From: Heloderma charlesbogerti
Lineage: Eukaryota; Chordata; Lepidosauria; Squamata; Helodermatidae
Direction: 5' to 3'
NCBI GenBank assembly: GCA_026122225.1
Contig: JANEZZ010002677.1
Location: forward strand, 682,001 to 746,000
Length of the DNA stretch: 64,000 nt
Positions 44,630 to 54,369 of this stretch are shown here, piece after piece. The stretch's first letter is position 1. Each line of letters opens with the position of its first letter. The notes under the pieces were generated by a model, which ran no database searches, had not been told where the DNA came from, and saw nothing but the letters and a program-made list of their open reading frames with translations. The translations under genes and the position numbers were made by a program.

Positions 44630-44756
44630 ATGGAAGAATTAATAGTTGAACTACAACTGTTTCTTCAACTTCTGGACCATGAATACTTGACATCCACAGT
44701 CAGGGAGAAAAAAGCAGTTTTAAATAACATTCTTCTGCGAATACAGTCATCGAAAG
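44630..44756 (+). CDS. AFAP1: AFAP1 first coding exon (residues 1-42 and first base of 43)
   Basis: The exon begins two bases after the acceptor AG (44626-44627) and opens with ATG. The translation [20 protein letters not shown], then [20 protein letters not shown] and SK, is the near-invariant N-terminus of AFAP1, an adaptor that cross-links actin filaments and recruits Src-family and PKC kinases. The exon ends at g44756, before donor gtcagt at 44757, in phase 1. This N-terminus is shared in part with AFAP1L1/L2, but the downstream exons match AFAP1 best. The start codon choice is supported by family conservation and by the good initiation context produced by splicing to the CpG-island exon. 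Confidence 0.93.
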
Positions 44757-45225
44757 GTCAGTGTCAGATTGAAACTATTTGCATATAGTATGGAATTAAT
44801 GCAACTGTTTAACGCGGTGCACAAGAAATCTAAAACTTTACTAAGTTCTCTCGGTTGTGGTGCTTCTGCATCCAGAAATGGTCTTACAGTTTGTTTCTGG
44901 GAGGGCAACCCTTCCCCCCCACCCAAGAGATTCACCTCTCCCTACTGAAAGTAATTTACACACCTTTGTGAGTGTACACCATGTCCACAGTTTTCCCCAT
45001 CCATCCAGTCCTCAGTTCTAGCTAGCTGTGTGGTCATTTCCTCCTTATTGGGCTAAGGAGCATGCTTAGACCATTCTAAGTAATTGCACATGCTCAGAAA
45101 GTTCCATGAAGCCAGTCAGCAGTCTGGCAACAGGCAGTGTATTTTCCTACACCTCTCTGCCTCTCTTCCATATATGAGCATAATCGGTCCACAGAGTTAT
45201 TAAGGACAACAGCTGCTTTTTACTT
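44757..45225. other. Intron 2, 5' part
   Basis: Donor gtcagt at 44757-44762 begins the intron. No repeat is recognised up to about 45225. Confidence 0.45.
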
Positions 45226-45230
45226 GGGAC

Positions 45231-45357
45231 AGGTGTGGGCAACATGTGGCCCTCCAGATGTTTTGGCTTACAACTTCTATGGGCCCCACCCAGCATAAGC
45301 AGTGGTGAAGGATGATGGGACAAAGCATCTGAGGGCTGCAAGTTGCCCAGCCCTGCC
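45231..45357. mobile_element. Palindromic MITE (ccctccagatgtt family)
   Basis: The left part caggtgtgggcaacatgtgg, ccctccagatgttttggctt is inverted relative to the right part gacaaagcatctgagggctg, caagttgcccagccctgcct. The imperfect palindrome is about 127 bp. Copies of the same family lie at 18940-19035 and 30361-30500. Confidence 0.7.
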
Positions 45358-45359
45358 TT

Positions 45360-46625
45360 GGGAAATGGGTGGCCCTGAGGGTGGCCATAGCCCAGTCATT
45401 GGGTTTATGTTTAAAAAATATTGTCCAGTACCTGTGCACAAAGCCAGAGGAGAGAAGCCATGCTACAGCAGCAAGTATTGCTATTTATATGATTTTTTAA
45501 AAATGTTTCAACAGATTTTTTTTTTTTCTAATTTGGTGGCCTAGATGAGTGGGAGCAATTGTGGGGGATCTGTCCTTACCAAACTCTTTTCAACATATTT
45601 TCATTTCTCCCCCATTTCCTCAGTTTTTCCCACTCCATTTGCCTTTTCTGTGTAATGGGTGCCTACACTGGAACAAAGAAATGTGGGCTCAAATGACTGC
45701 TTTTGTGTTGTTATATGTATCACACACATGCCCTGAAACCTTTGGTATTCAGTCCTGATTAACTTTAAGTTGCCCCAGTTTCCCAAATGGTTTGGGTTTA
45801 AACGATAGTGACCCCTTAGTCACTGCCTACCATTAGCTGTCTTGCCCTCCACCTCACCTGCACAAATGGGCACCATTTGCCACAGTCTGCATCACACATA
45901 TGGGTTCTGCCCTTGAACAGAACTGCTTGAGAAGACTATAGAGCTCTTGCCAGAGTGCATATGCTCCCTTCCCACAAAGGTAGCTCTGTGGCATTCTGTT
46001 CTTGATTCAAGGGGAGAGATGAGTGCTTTCCCAATCTGACTGCATTTCGTTCTGACTGCCATGAGAACAGCAGCTCCAAGGATGTTCTTTGAGTTTCCTC
46101 ATAGCGCTTTAGTGGCTCCTTGTAGCAGGGAATCTTTTCTCCCTCTCCTGTTTTTATCTTTAATTTAGTGTGACATTGCCCTTGTTTATACAAATGACAC
46201 TGATTGAACTAATAACTTGAACTTTGGCATTTGTAATCTACGTGATGACGTCTACAAATGTGCCAAATTTCAAACTGATCTGATAAAAATGGCCACAGGA
46301 ACACCAAGTTAGAAAGTGCTGAAAATTGACACATTCACCCTTTTTATTTCACTGTTTGCTCATGCATGTCATATTTGTGTCAAATTATGGTGGAAAGTAT
46401 TGATGTACTTTATTCAGGCTTCTTGAGGAAGGCAATCCTTCATTGTTCGGTGAAGCTCTAGCAAGCTGTTCAAACATTAGGTTTTCTTGCCCTATTAAAG
46501 CCTGTGGCAGGAAAATTATCTCGTGCATGCTCAGATTTGTTCTGAAGCTTGAATACTGCCAGTACTCCGTAGTGTTTAGATAGCAAGAGTGGCTTGAATT
46601 GCTAGTTTGTGTTTTGGTTATTTTA
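45360..46625. other. Intron 2 DNA without recognised features
   Basis: No exon or named repeat is seen. A block at 46225-46310 (tgccaaatttcaaactgatc) looks like repeat-derived DNA, but I cannot place it. Confidence 0.4.
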
Positions 46626-46804
46626 AACCAGGGTGGATTGGTTTAAATCAAGGTGATTTAAATCACTGATTTAAATCAAGTTTCCAATTGAAACTTTTTC
46701 ATATTTTTCCTGAGCAATGGTGCAAATGTGATCACTAAACCATTTTAATTTGCAACTAAGTAGAGTGTTATTTACACTGTTTTATTCTTTGCATCTCTTT
46801 ATCT

Positions 46805-48815
46805 GACACGGGCTAGAGCTGTATCTTCAGCCTATCACGTGGCGGTGAAGGCAGCAAAAAAGGAATATTATGCTGCCTCCATCGCGTCTGCAGAGTGCTG
46901 CCCCAGGAGGCTGTTCCAAGTGGTCCGGAGCCTGGTCGGTCCTGTGGCTCCGGAACCACTGGAGCATTCTAAGGCCTCCTGTGAGGCTTTGGCAAGGCAC
47001 TTTGCAGATAAAATTGATCAGATTAGGTGTGTTACTCTGCACACTGTGGATACAGTTAGTGAGCAAGAGGCGGCCTGTGGCAAACCGGTTTTGTGGGATC
47101 GGTTCCAGCTTCTTCCTCCTGATGAAGTGGACAAGGTGCTTTCATATGTAAGGCCGATCACCTGCTTACTTGATCCTTGCCCATCTTGGCTCATTATGAG
47201 CTGCAGAGAGAGACTGGGTGAGGGGATCAAGGCGGTGGTGAACGCCTCCCTTGAGGAGGGAGTGATGCCATCAGCCCTCAAGGAGGCAGTGATAAGACCG
47301 CTCTTAAAGAAGCCCTCCTTGGATCCTCAAGTTCTGAACAACTTTCACCCAGTCTCAAATCTGCCATTTTTGGGCAAGGTGATTGAGCGGGTGGTGGCGG
47401 TGCAGTTGAAGGCACACTTGGAAGAAACTGATTATCTAGACCCATTTCAGTCGGGCTTCAGGCCTGGGCATGGGACAGAAACGGCCTTGGTCGCCTTGGT
47501 GGATGATATGAGGAGGGCTCTGGATAGGGGTGAATGCTCCTTCCTTGTTCTCCTCGACCTCTCAGCAGCTTTTGATACCGTTGACCACGGTATCCTCCTG
47601 GACCGCCTGGAGGGGTTGGGCATTGGAGACACTGTATTGCGGTGGTTCCGGTCCTTCCTCTCCGGCAGGTACCAGAGGGTAGCACTGGGAGAGGAGGTTT
47701 CGGACCCGTGGCCACTTCCTTGTGGGGTGCCACAGGGTTCCATCCTCTCCCCGATGCTATTTAACATCTATGTGAAGCCACTGGGGGCTATCATCAGGAG
47801 GTTTGGGGTGCAGTGTCATCAATATGCAGATGACACGCAGCTCTACCTCTCATTCAAATCTTCACCAAGGTTGGCCGTAGAATCCCTGTCCAAATGTCTG
47901 GAGACGGTGAGTGGCTGGATGGGGAGGAATAAGCTGAAGCTGAACCCTGACAAGACTGAGGTACTTTTGGTGGGAGACAAGAGGAGGCTGGGGGATGTTG
48001 ACCTGGTGTTGAATGGGGTACGGCTACCCTTGAAAGACCAGGTCCGCAGCCTGGGGGTCATTTTGGACTCCCAGCTGTCCATGGAGGCTCAGGTGTCAGC
48101 TGTGAGCTGGACAGCGCTGTATCAACTCCATCTGATACGGCGGCTGCGCCCCTTCCTTCCCGACCATCTGCTCCCATCGGTAGTACATGCCCTGGTCTCC
48201 TCTCGTTTAGACTACTGTAATGCGCTCTACGTGGGGTTACCCTTGAAGACGGTTTGGAAGCTGCAGCTGGTACAGAACGCGGCGGCTCGCCTGATTAAAG
48301 GCAGCCGCCGGCGAGATCACATCACTCCAGTGCTGAAGGAGTTGCACTGGTTACCAGTTGTTTTCCGGGCCAAATTCAAGGTGTTGGTTTTGACCTTTAA
48401 AACCCTATATGGTTCCGGCCCAGCCTATCTTAAGGAGCACCTCCAGCAACACCAGACAGGCCGCTCTTAACAAGATCAGCCTCGGATGGCCTTCTCTCTG
48501 TCCCATCAGCCAGGACAGCTAGACTGGTGGGGACGAGGGAGAGGGCCTTCTCTGTGGTGGCCCCCACTCTGTGGAACTCCCTCCCTAGGGAACTCCGTCA
48601 TGCCCCCTCTTTAATGAGCTTCCGTCGTGCATTAAAAACGTGGTTGTTCAGGCAGGCATTTGGGGTGGGTTAGGGTATTTAAAAAAAAAAAATTATGGTA
48701 AAATTTTATTGTTTTAAATTGTTTTATGGTGGGTTGTACATCGCCCAGAGTGGCTGGGTGACCAGTCAGATGGGCGATTAATAAATTTAATAAATAAAAT
48801 AAAAATTTAATAAAT
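46805..48815 (+). mobile_element. L2-like LINE, copy 4, 5'-truncated, long open RT
   Basis: The copy lacks the endonuclease and starts just before the RT linker. It runs to tgtacatcgcccagagtggc and an (AATA)n tail at about 48815. It is the best preserved L2-like copy in the window, with a single long open frame through the RT. A (dA)10 run at 48681-48690 lies in the 3' UTR. 5' truncation is the normal outcome of incomplete target-primed reverse transcription. Confidence 0.9.
46839..48470 (+). pseudogene. L2-like reverse transcriptase, 543-aa open frame
   Basis: The frame contains SGFRPGHGTETALVALVDDM, LVLLDLSAAFDTVDHGILLD (first catalytic Asp), GVPQGSILSPMLFNIY and CHQYADDTQLYLSF with the catalytic Asp pair. 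The C-terminal domain follows, with NKLKLNPDKTEVLLVG, SLGVILDSQLSMEAQVSAV and LDYCNALYVGLPLKT. A frameshift near 48435-48470 ends it early. In the neighbouring frame the homology continues through RPLLTRSA- and a TLWNSLPRELRHAPSL-type end to about 48660. The first Met is not the native start, because the element is truncated. All core RT motifs look intact. The frame sits within an AFAP1 intron in sense orientation. Confidence 0.9.
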
Positions 48816-48947
48816 AAATATCTTACTGGATATATTCACTGTATATATTTTGCATGCTTCTTTTTTAATTATAGAGGAAATGTCTTTAACATATTTACAT
48901 ACAGAGTCTTTCTTGTGTCCACCATCCATGACAGTTTGAGGTTAACA

Positions 48948-49290
48948 GCACAATCCTATACATGTCTACTCAGAAATAGGTTCCATTGAGTAAACAACAT
49001 AAACAACCCACAGTTCACAACCCAACAACAGATCATGGGTTCTGTTGATGGGTTGTTTGTGGTTAACAAGCCATGGTTTGTTAGCACAGCTGGGTTCAGA
49101 TAATAGAGCAACCCAGTTCAACAACAACCCACACTCAAACCATAGTCTTGTTTCCCGATAGAATTCCTGGGATTTGGGTGGTGGCAGCAATGTCCACAAG
49201 TGGTGGGGGCAGAGTGCAGCCTCCACAGGGCTCTGGCAAGGGGAGGGAGCAATGTGGCTCCCTAACCCCAGGACGTTGCCCACAAAACTA
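48948..49290. mobile_element. Cluster of MITE fragments (gcacaatcctata and gttcacaaccc types)
   Basis: The block agcacaatcctatacatgtc, tactcagaaataggttccat is one half of the palindromic family of 6028. It is followed by aaacaacccacagttcacaa against tgggttgtttgtggttaaca, an inverted pair of the tgggttcac family seen whole at 61205-61509. The right limit is approximate. Confidence 0.5.
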
Positions 49291-49601
49291 AATTTAAAAA
49301 TCTATTTAAATGTTTAAAAATCCATTTTTGCTCCTTGTTTTTTAATCAGTTTTTATCCACCATGCTATATTGTCTTTCTGTCTTAACTCTCTGCTTTTCT
49401 TGGCCGAGGTCTAACACCACATAAGCATAGAACAGCAATCATCCTATCCAGTCTCTGCTTTGCAAATGTGACTTCAGTCAGAGATACAGAAAACAGAAGC
49501 CCAGAATTGTCAAGAAGCAAGGGCTAGGCTAAAACCGAAAATGAATGGTCATGTTTGATTTAATTGTCTCCCAATGTCTGTGAGTGTGACAGAGCCATTA
49601 A

Positions 49602-49734
49602 GGGTGCAATCCTATGCATGTTTAGACAGAAAGAAGTCCTACAACTCCCAGCATTTCCCAGCCAGCCATGCTGTCTGGGGAAGGCTGGGGGTTGTAGGAC
49701 TTCTTTCTGTCTAAACATGCATAGGATTGCACCC
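49602..49734. mobile_element. Perfect 44-bp-arm hairpin MITE with TAA duplication
   Basis: The arms 49602-49645 and 49691-49734 are perfect reverse complements (44 of 44). They start gggtgcaatcctatgcatgt and end acatgcataggattgcaccc, with weaker pairing into the loop. TAA flanks both sides (49599-49601 and 49735-49737). A 3-bp TAA/TTA duplication is typical of PIF/Harbinger elements. The perfect arms suggest recent insertion or arm homogenisation. It has no coding capacity. Confidence 0.85.
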
Positions 49735-49818
49735 TAAATCATTTGTATGAGACTGTAAGTGTAGGTTTAGTATGTTTACGATAAGACAATTGTAACTATT
49801 TTTTAAATGAGCGATGGA

Positions 49819-50233
49819 GGGAGCAATCCTATGGCTGCTAGACAGAGGCTAGATGGCCATAGGATATGTTGTTTTCCGGGAACTGACCTTGGAGACTGTG
49901 CTCTGAGGTCAGTTCCCAGAGAACTGACCCCCACACACACTTCTGCGCTGCCTCGGAGGCAGCGTGGAGTGGCCGGAAAGGGGTGTAGCTGGGGGCATTC
50001 CGGGGCGGGGAGAGCGTAACTGCCTGTATGATACATCCTATGTGTCATACAGCAGCCTCCTTCCCTGCTCTGTCCTCTCGTGGCTAGACAGCCGCAATCA
50101 GCTGTCTAGCTGAAAAAGCAGGGCAGGAGAAGCACGGAGGGAACGATCCTCTCCGTGCTTCTCCTGCCCTGCTTTGGATATGCGGTCACCTCCAAGTTTA
50201 GAAGCGGCTGCCTACCTAGATAGGATTGTTCCC
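49819..50233. mobile_element. Foldback DNA transposon, 415 bp (second copy of 1-389)
   Basis: It starts gggagcaatcctatgg and ends ataggattgttccc, a 14-bp terminal inverted repeat with one mismatch. The interior matches 1-389, including ggggcattccggggc and tgtcatacagcagcc. Long internal foldbacks include gctagacagccgcaatcagc, tgtctagc and the gcagggcaggagaagcacgg pair around 50120-50170. No target duplication was found. Confidence 0.75.
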
Positions 50234-50673
50234 TAAATGAAGTTTTTTATTATTTTAAAAAGTATAATTTAAATTTGAAAAATCTGTGTGTGTTTTTTTA
50301 AATCATTGATTTTCATCCACCCCATTTTAAACAAACTATCATGATAATTATATTGGCATAGGATTTTTCCCATGTAAAAATTAAGGTCAGGGGGGTTAGG
50401 AGAAAGGTCTACGGGTTAGGTCTAGGGGTTAGTAGAAAGATGTTAAAGAGCTCGGATTAGTTGGGCAAATTCAGTTTTGTGAATAGCCAATAAGTAGCCC
50501 AAATTTCATTGAAATTAACTCATTGTTTTTAGCTGTTAAGTCATCTAGTCCATTTAAGTCAATGAGATCTTCTTATCACATAAGTCAAGCACGCTCACTG
50601 GAATTCTCCTGTCTGTATTCTGATTCTGGGTGAGGGGTAGCATGAAATTGTCCGTGGAGACTCAAGTGGGGTG

Positions 50674-51362
50674 ATTTTGAAGGCTGAGGAAATCACTCTG
50701 CCTGACAGATAGATGGATCATTGATGAGAAGAGGGAGGACAATGAAAAAGTCATGCTGCAATCCTGTCCAGGCTCACTCAGAAGTATTTTAGAACAAAGA
50801 GGGACATATCTATTCATTTGCAGACATCTACCCAGTGAATGACTTGTGTCTGTGTTTTCCTCCCAGAATGCTGTAATGAAAAATTTCCTTTCCAAAAACC
50901 AGGGAAATCCCCCCAAACCCTAACAAGTTTAAGACCAGAGTTAAGCCTGTCTCATGTTGGCTCAAGCTCCACAAAGCCAGGAAATTGGAAGCTAAGGCTG
51001 ATGCCCTGTCAGACATTCTCCATGATCAGTGATGATGTGTGCAGTGTCACAAACTGTGTTTGCTTATGACTGGCGGATTCCTCTACTAGCAATTCAGTAC
51101 TGCTCATTCATAAGGCAATACTGGACCAGGAGAACATGGCCCATCTTTGCTGGTCCCAAGAACTTATCCTCCCTATATGGATTTGGGCTTGAAAGACCAA
51201 AAAAAAGTGTGGGTGCATGGAGGGTAAGTTGCAAGTAAGCACAGTTCGTGACATTGCACAGCATCATCACTGATCATTAAGGCATCACCTTTAGCTTCCA
51301 GTGTCCTGACTTTGTGGAGTTTGAGTCAATATGAGACAGCCTTTAGCTCTGGTCTTAAACCA
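50674..51362. repeat. Dispersed foldback repeat, copy 2 (paired with 20936-21660)
   Basis: This matches the intron 1 copy along its full length in the same orientation. The inner part, from tttaagaccagagttaagcc at about 50929 to ctttagctctggtcttaaac at about 51361, is a long imperfect palindrome of about 430 bp. It ends about 125 bp before the acceptor of AFAP1 exon 3. Confidence 0.75.
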
Positions 51363-51487
51363 GAAGATCACTGAATTTACTGTGGGTCACATTCCCCCAC
51401 CCCATGTAAGCTATGGGCTGATGCCATGGAAAGCCATCCATTCTGTTTAATGATTTCTATTTTAAATAGTCTTCTCTTGCTTCATAG

Positions 51488-51585
51488 ACTTTGAGATAAA
51501 AGAAAATGTACAGAAACAAGAGGCTTCCAGTAACTTACCTGCTCCGCCTCAGATGCCTCTACCAGAGATCCCTCAGCAATGGCTG
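51488..51585 (+). CDS. AFAP1: AFAP1 second coding exon (residues 43-75)
   Basis: Acceptor cttctcttgcttcatag ends at 51487 and donor gtgagt begins at 51586. The translation is [20 protein letters not shown] followed by [13 protein letters not shown]. It contains the PxxP run at about residues 60-71 that in AFAP-110 binds the Src SH3 domain. The exon enters in phase 1 and leaves in phase 0 (98 bp), joining its neighbours without frame break. Confidence 0.92.
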
Positions 51586-51589
51586 GTGA

Positions 51590-52600
51590 GTGTTTCTTAA
51601 CTGTTTGCCAATTGTGAAGAGATCTCTCCACTTTCTTCAAAGTACATTTTGAAAATTATTTATTTGTTTGAATTGATAAGCTGTTCCTTCTAAAATATTA
51701 TGTAAATAATTCTTGAACACACAATAAGTAAAGCAAAATCAATTTTAATAAGGTATTTAAATGTCTAAAAAGCCAACAAAACATTATTCAACAACAAATG
51801 GATAAGAATTAAAGTAATAACTACTGAATAATGATCTTCATGTCCTTTTTCTTACATGAGATCCATTCAAACATTCAGAGATCCCTTCATTTAATCTCTA
51901 TAACAAAAATACTTAACATTTTATTGAGATTTAACTTGAACTTTATGAAGGGCTGTCATTTCTCCAGCAGAGAACTAGTTTGCTATCTTCTTTCCAACAG
52001 CGATTTTCAGTACAAAAGCATATTCGCTATTATTATATGCCATGCTTTTCCTCCTCATTTCGCTGTTGATGGAACGCTTTGTCTCTTTCATTTTTGGCCA
52101 GTAGTATCCTTAACAGATCAACCGTCAGGTCTCCCTGTTCATATCTAACTGCCACTGAAATGAAATTGTATGTTGAATATTCTCCAGACTATGATTGAAT
52201 ATTTAATGAATATTTTATATCTGTACTGATACACTCAATTATATTTCATTTCAGTATTTCAGATATTTGACAGTTTGATATTTTGCAGTATTTGCTAGTT
52301 GATATCCAATAATTTAACACAGTAGTTTTCAGGCTTTCTACCTTCAGGAATAAATTCCACATCATATGCCAAAGAATCTCTGTGTGTCTTCCACAGACTC
52401 CCTGAACATTGCAGTAGATTCTGGGGCATGTTCTGGGTGTCATACTCAGTTCACAGCAGACATTCCTGTGGCTGCACATTGCAGACTAAGGTTAGTAGTA
52501 GCAGACAAGCTGTCTTCCAGCTGCTGTTCCCATTGAGAAATTCCTGGCAAGTTTCCAAAGAACTCGGGATTCCCTGGAACATAGTATGAAAACTGCTGTG
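51590..52600. other. Intron 3, 5' part
   Basis: AT-rich DNA with no recognised repeat. The open frame at 51831-52148 has no known domain and no splice support. Confidence 0.4.
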
Positions 52601-52631
52601 ACAGTGGGATGTATCCAATGTCAGTCCTATG

Positions 52632-54290
52632 TAGAATAGTAGAGTTGGAAGGGGCCTACAAGGCCATTGAGTCCAACCCCTGCTCAATGCAGGAATCCAG
52701 GTCAGAGCATCCCTGACAGATGGCTGTCCAGCCTCGTCTTGAAGGCCTCCAGTGTGGGAGAGCCCACCACCTCCCTAGGTAATTGGTTCCATTGTTGTAT
52801 TGCTGTAGCAGTCAGGAAGTTTTTCCTGATGTTCAGCCGGAATCTGGCTTCCTGTCACTTGAGCCCATTATTACGTGTCCTGCACTCTGGGATGATCGAG
52901 AAGAGATCCTGGCCTTCCTCTCTGTGACAACCTTTCAAGTACTTGAAGAGCGCTATCCTATCTCCCCTCATCTTCTCTTCTCAAGGCTAAACACACCCAG
53001 TTCTTTCAGTCTCTCTTCATAGGGCGTTGTTTCCAGTCCCTGGATCATCTTTGTTGCCCTTCTCTGAACCCCCTCCAGTTTGTCTGCATCCTTCTTAAAA
53101 CGTGGTGCCCAGAACTGGACGCAGTACTCCCGATGAGGCCCAACCAGTGCTGAGTAGAGGGGAACTAGTACTTCCCAGGATTTGGAAGCTATACTTCTAT
53201 TAATGCAGCCCAAAAGAGCATTTGCCTTTTTTGCAGCCACGTCACATTGTTGCCTCATATTCAGCTTGTGATCGACAACAATTCCAAGATCCTTCTGACT
53301 TATAGTACTGTTTAGCAAAGTATCCCCCATCTTGTAACTGTGCATTTGGTTTCTTTTTCCTAGGTGCAGAACTTGGCATTTATCCCTATTAAATGTCATT
53401 CTGTTGTTTTCTGCCCAGCGCTCCAGCCTATCAAGATCACTTTGAATTTTGTTTCTGTCTTCCAGGGTATTCGCTATCCCGCCCAATGTTGTGTCATCTG
53501 CAAATCTGATAAGCATTCCCTGCACCTCCTCATCCAAGTCAGTAATTTAAGTGTTGAAGAGCACTGGGCCCAGGACTGAGCTCTGTGGTACCCCGCTTGT
53601 TACTGCTCCCCAGTATGAGAAGATACCATTGATAAGCACTTTTTGAGTCCGATTCTGTAGCCAACTGTGGATCCTCCTGATAAAGTTGTTACATCTAGCT
53701 CACTTTTAGCTATTTTGCTAATCGGGATATCATGGGGCAGTTCGCTGAAGTCGAGATATATTATGTCCACAGAGATCAGATTAATCTGGCAGGATTTGTT
53801 CTTGACAAATCCATGTTGGCTTCGAGTCATCACTGCATTGTTTTCAAGTTGCTTACAGATGGATTGCTTTATCATCTGGTCCAGAATTTTCCCAGGGATT
53901 GATGTCAGACTGACTAGTCTGTAGTTCCCAGGCTCCTCCTTTTTGCCCTTTTTGAAGATAGGGACAGCATTAGCCCTCCTCCAGTCATCTGGCACTTCAC
54001 CCGTCCTCCATGATTTCTCAAAGAGAATAGACAGTGGTTCTGAGAGTTCTTCTGCCAGTTCCTTTATTACTCTAGGGTGCAGTTCATTTGGCCGTGGAAT
54101 TTGAACTCATTCAAAGTAATTAGGTGTTCCTTGACTATATGCCTATTGATCTCAAGCTGCAATCCTGCCCCTTCAGCCTGTACTTCACCTTTGCCAGTGG
54201 GGTCATAGTCCCTCTTTCGGGAGAAGACTGAGTCCAAGTAGGAATTGAGCACTTCTGCCTTTTCTTTGTCATCTGTTATCATTCTAGAGT
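52632..54290 (-). mobile_element. CR1 LINE, 5'-truncated
   Basis: A minus-strand CR1 with its 3' end at about 52632 (ttctac(t)attctacat-type terminal octamers and ccaactctactattct). It extends back through the reverse transcriptase to about 54290. The 3' UTR block ccttgtaggccccttccaac is typical. It lies within an older palindromic MITE and in antisense to AFAP1. Confidence 0.88.
52968..53995 (-). pseudogene. CR1 reverse transcriptase remnant
   Basis: On the minus strand, 53995-53600 reads PDDWRRANAVPIFKKGKKEE, then NYRLVSLTSIPGKILDQMIK and QHGFVKNKSC. The segment 53537-52968 reads LIRFADDTTLGGIANTLEDR (FADD catalytic box), DKCQVLHLGKRNQMHSYKMG, PHREYCVQFWAPRFKKDADK and [20 protein letters not shown]. 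The motif block between them is interrupted. The C-terminus is close to intact. The copy is not functional. Confidence 0.88.
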
Positions 54291-54369
54291 AGAGTAGGGC
54301 CATTGACATGAATGAGATTTAAATCAGACTAATGTTGGATACAACTGATGGGATACAACCCAATATATT

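Larger units (their letters stand above)
46629..50327. mobile_element. Possible DNA transposon broken by later insertions
   Basis: The left end agggtggattggtttaaatc at about 46630 is inverted relative to atcattgattttcatccacc ending at about 50325. Another end-like block, ttaatcagtttttatccacc, lies at about 49341-49360. The ttaaatca-rich ends are typical of one short element, so the intervening 3.7 kb would be later insertions (the L2-like LINE, a tgggttcac-type MITE, the 133-bp hairpin and the 415-bp foldback). Alternatively these are separate fragments of one family. Confidence 0.4.
52606..54368. mobile_element. Palindromic MITE split by CR1
   Basis: The left half gggatgtatccaatgtcagt lies at about 52606-52630. 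The inverted right half, gactaatgttggatacaact, lies at about 54329-54350. The CR1 at 52632-54290 sits between them. The complete element would resemble the intact copy at 24870-24975. Confidence 0.55.

Noticed and set aside
42452..48470. L2-like reverse transcriptases as host genes
   Set aside because: Several related copies with frameshifts, truncated 5' ends and (AATA)n tails identify them as retrotransposons.
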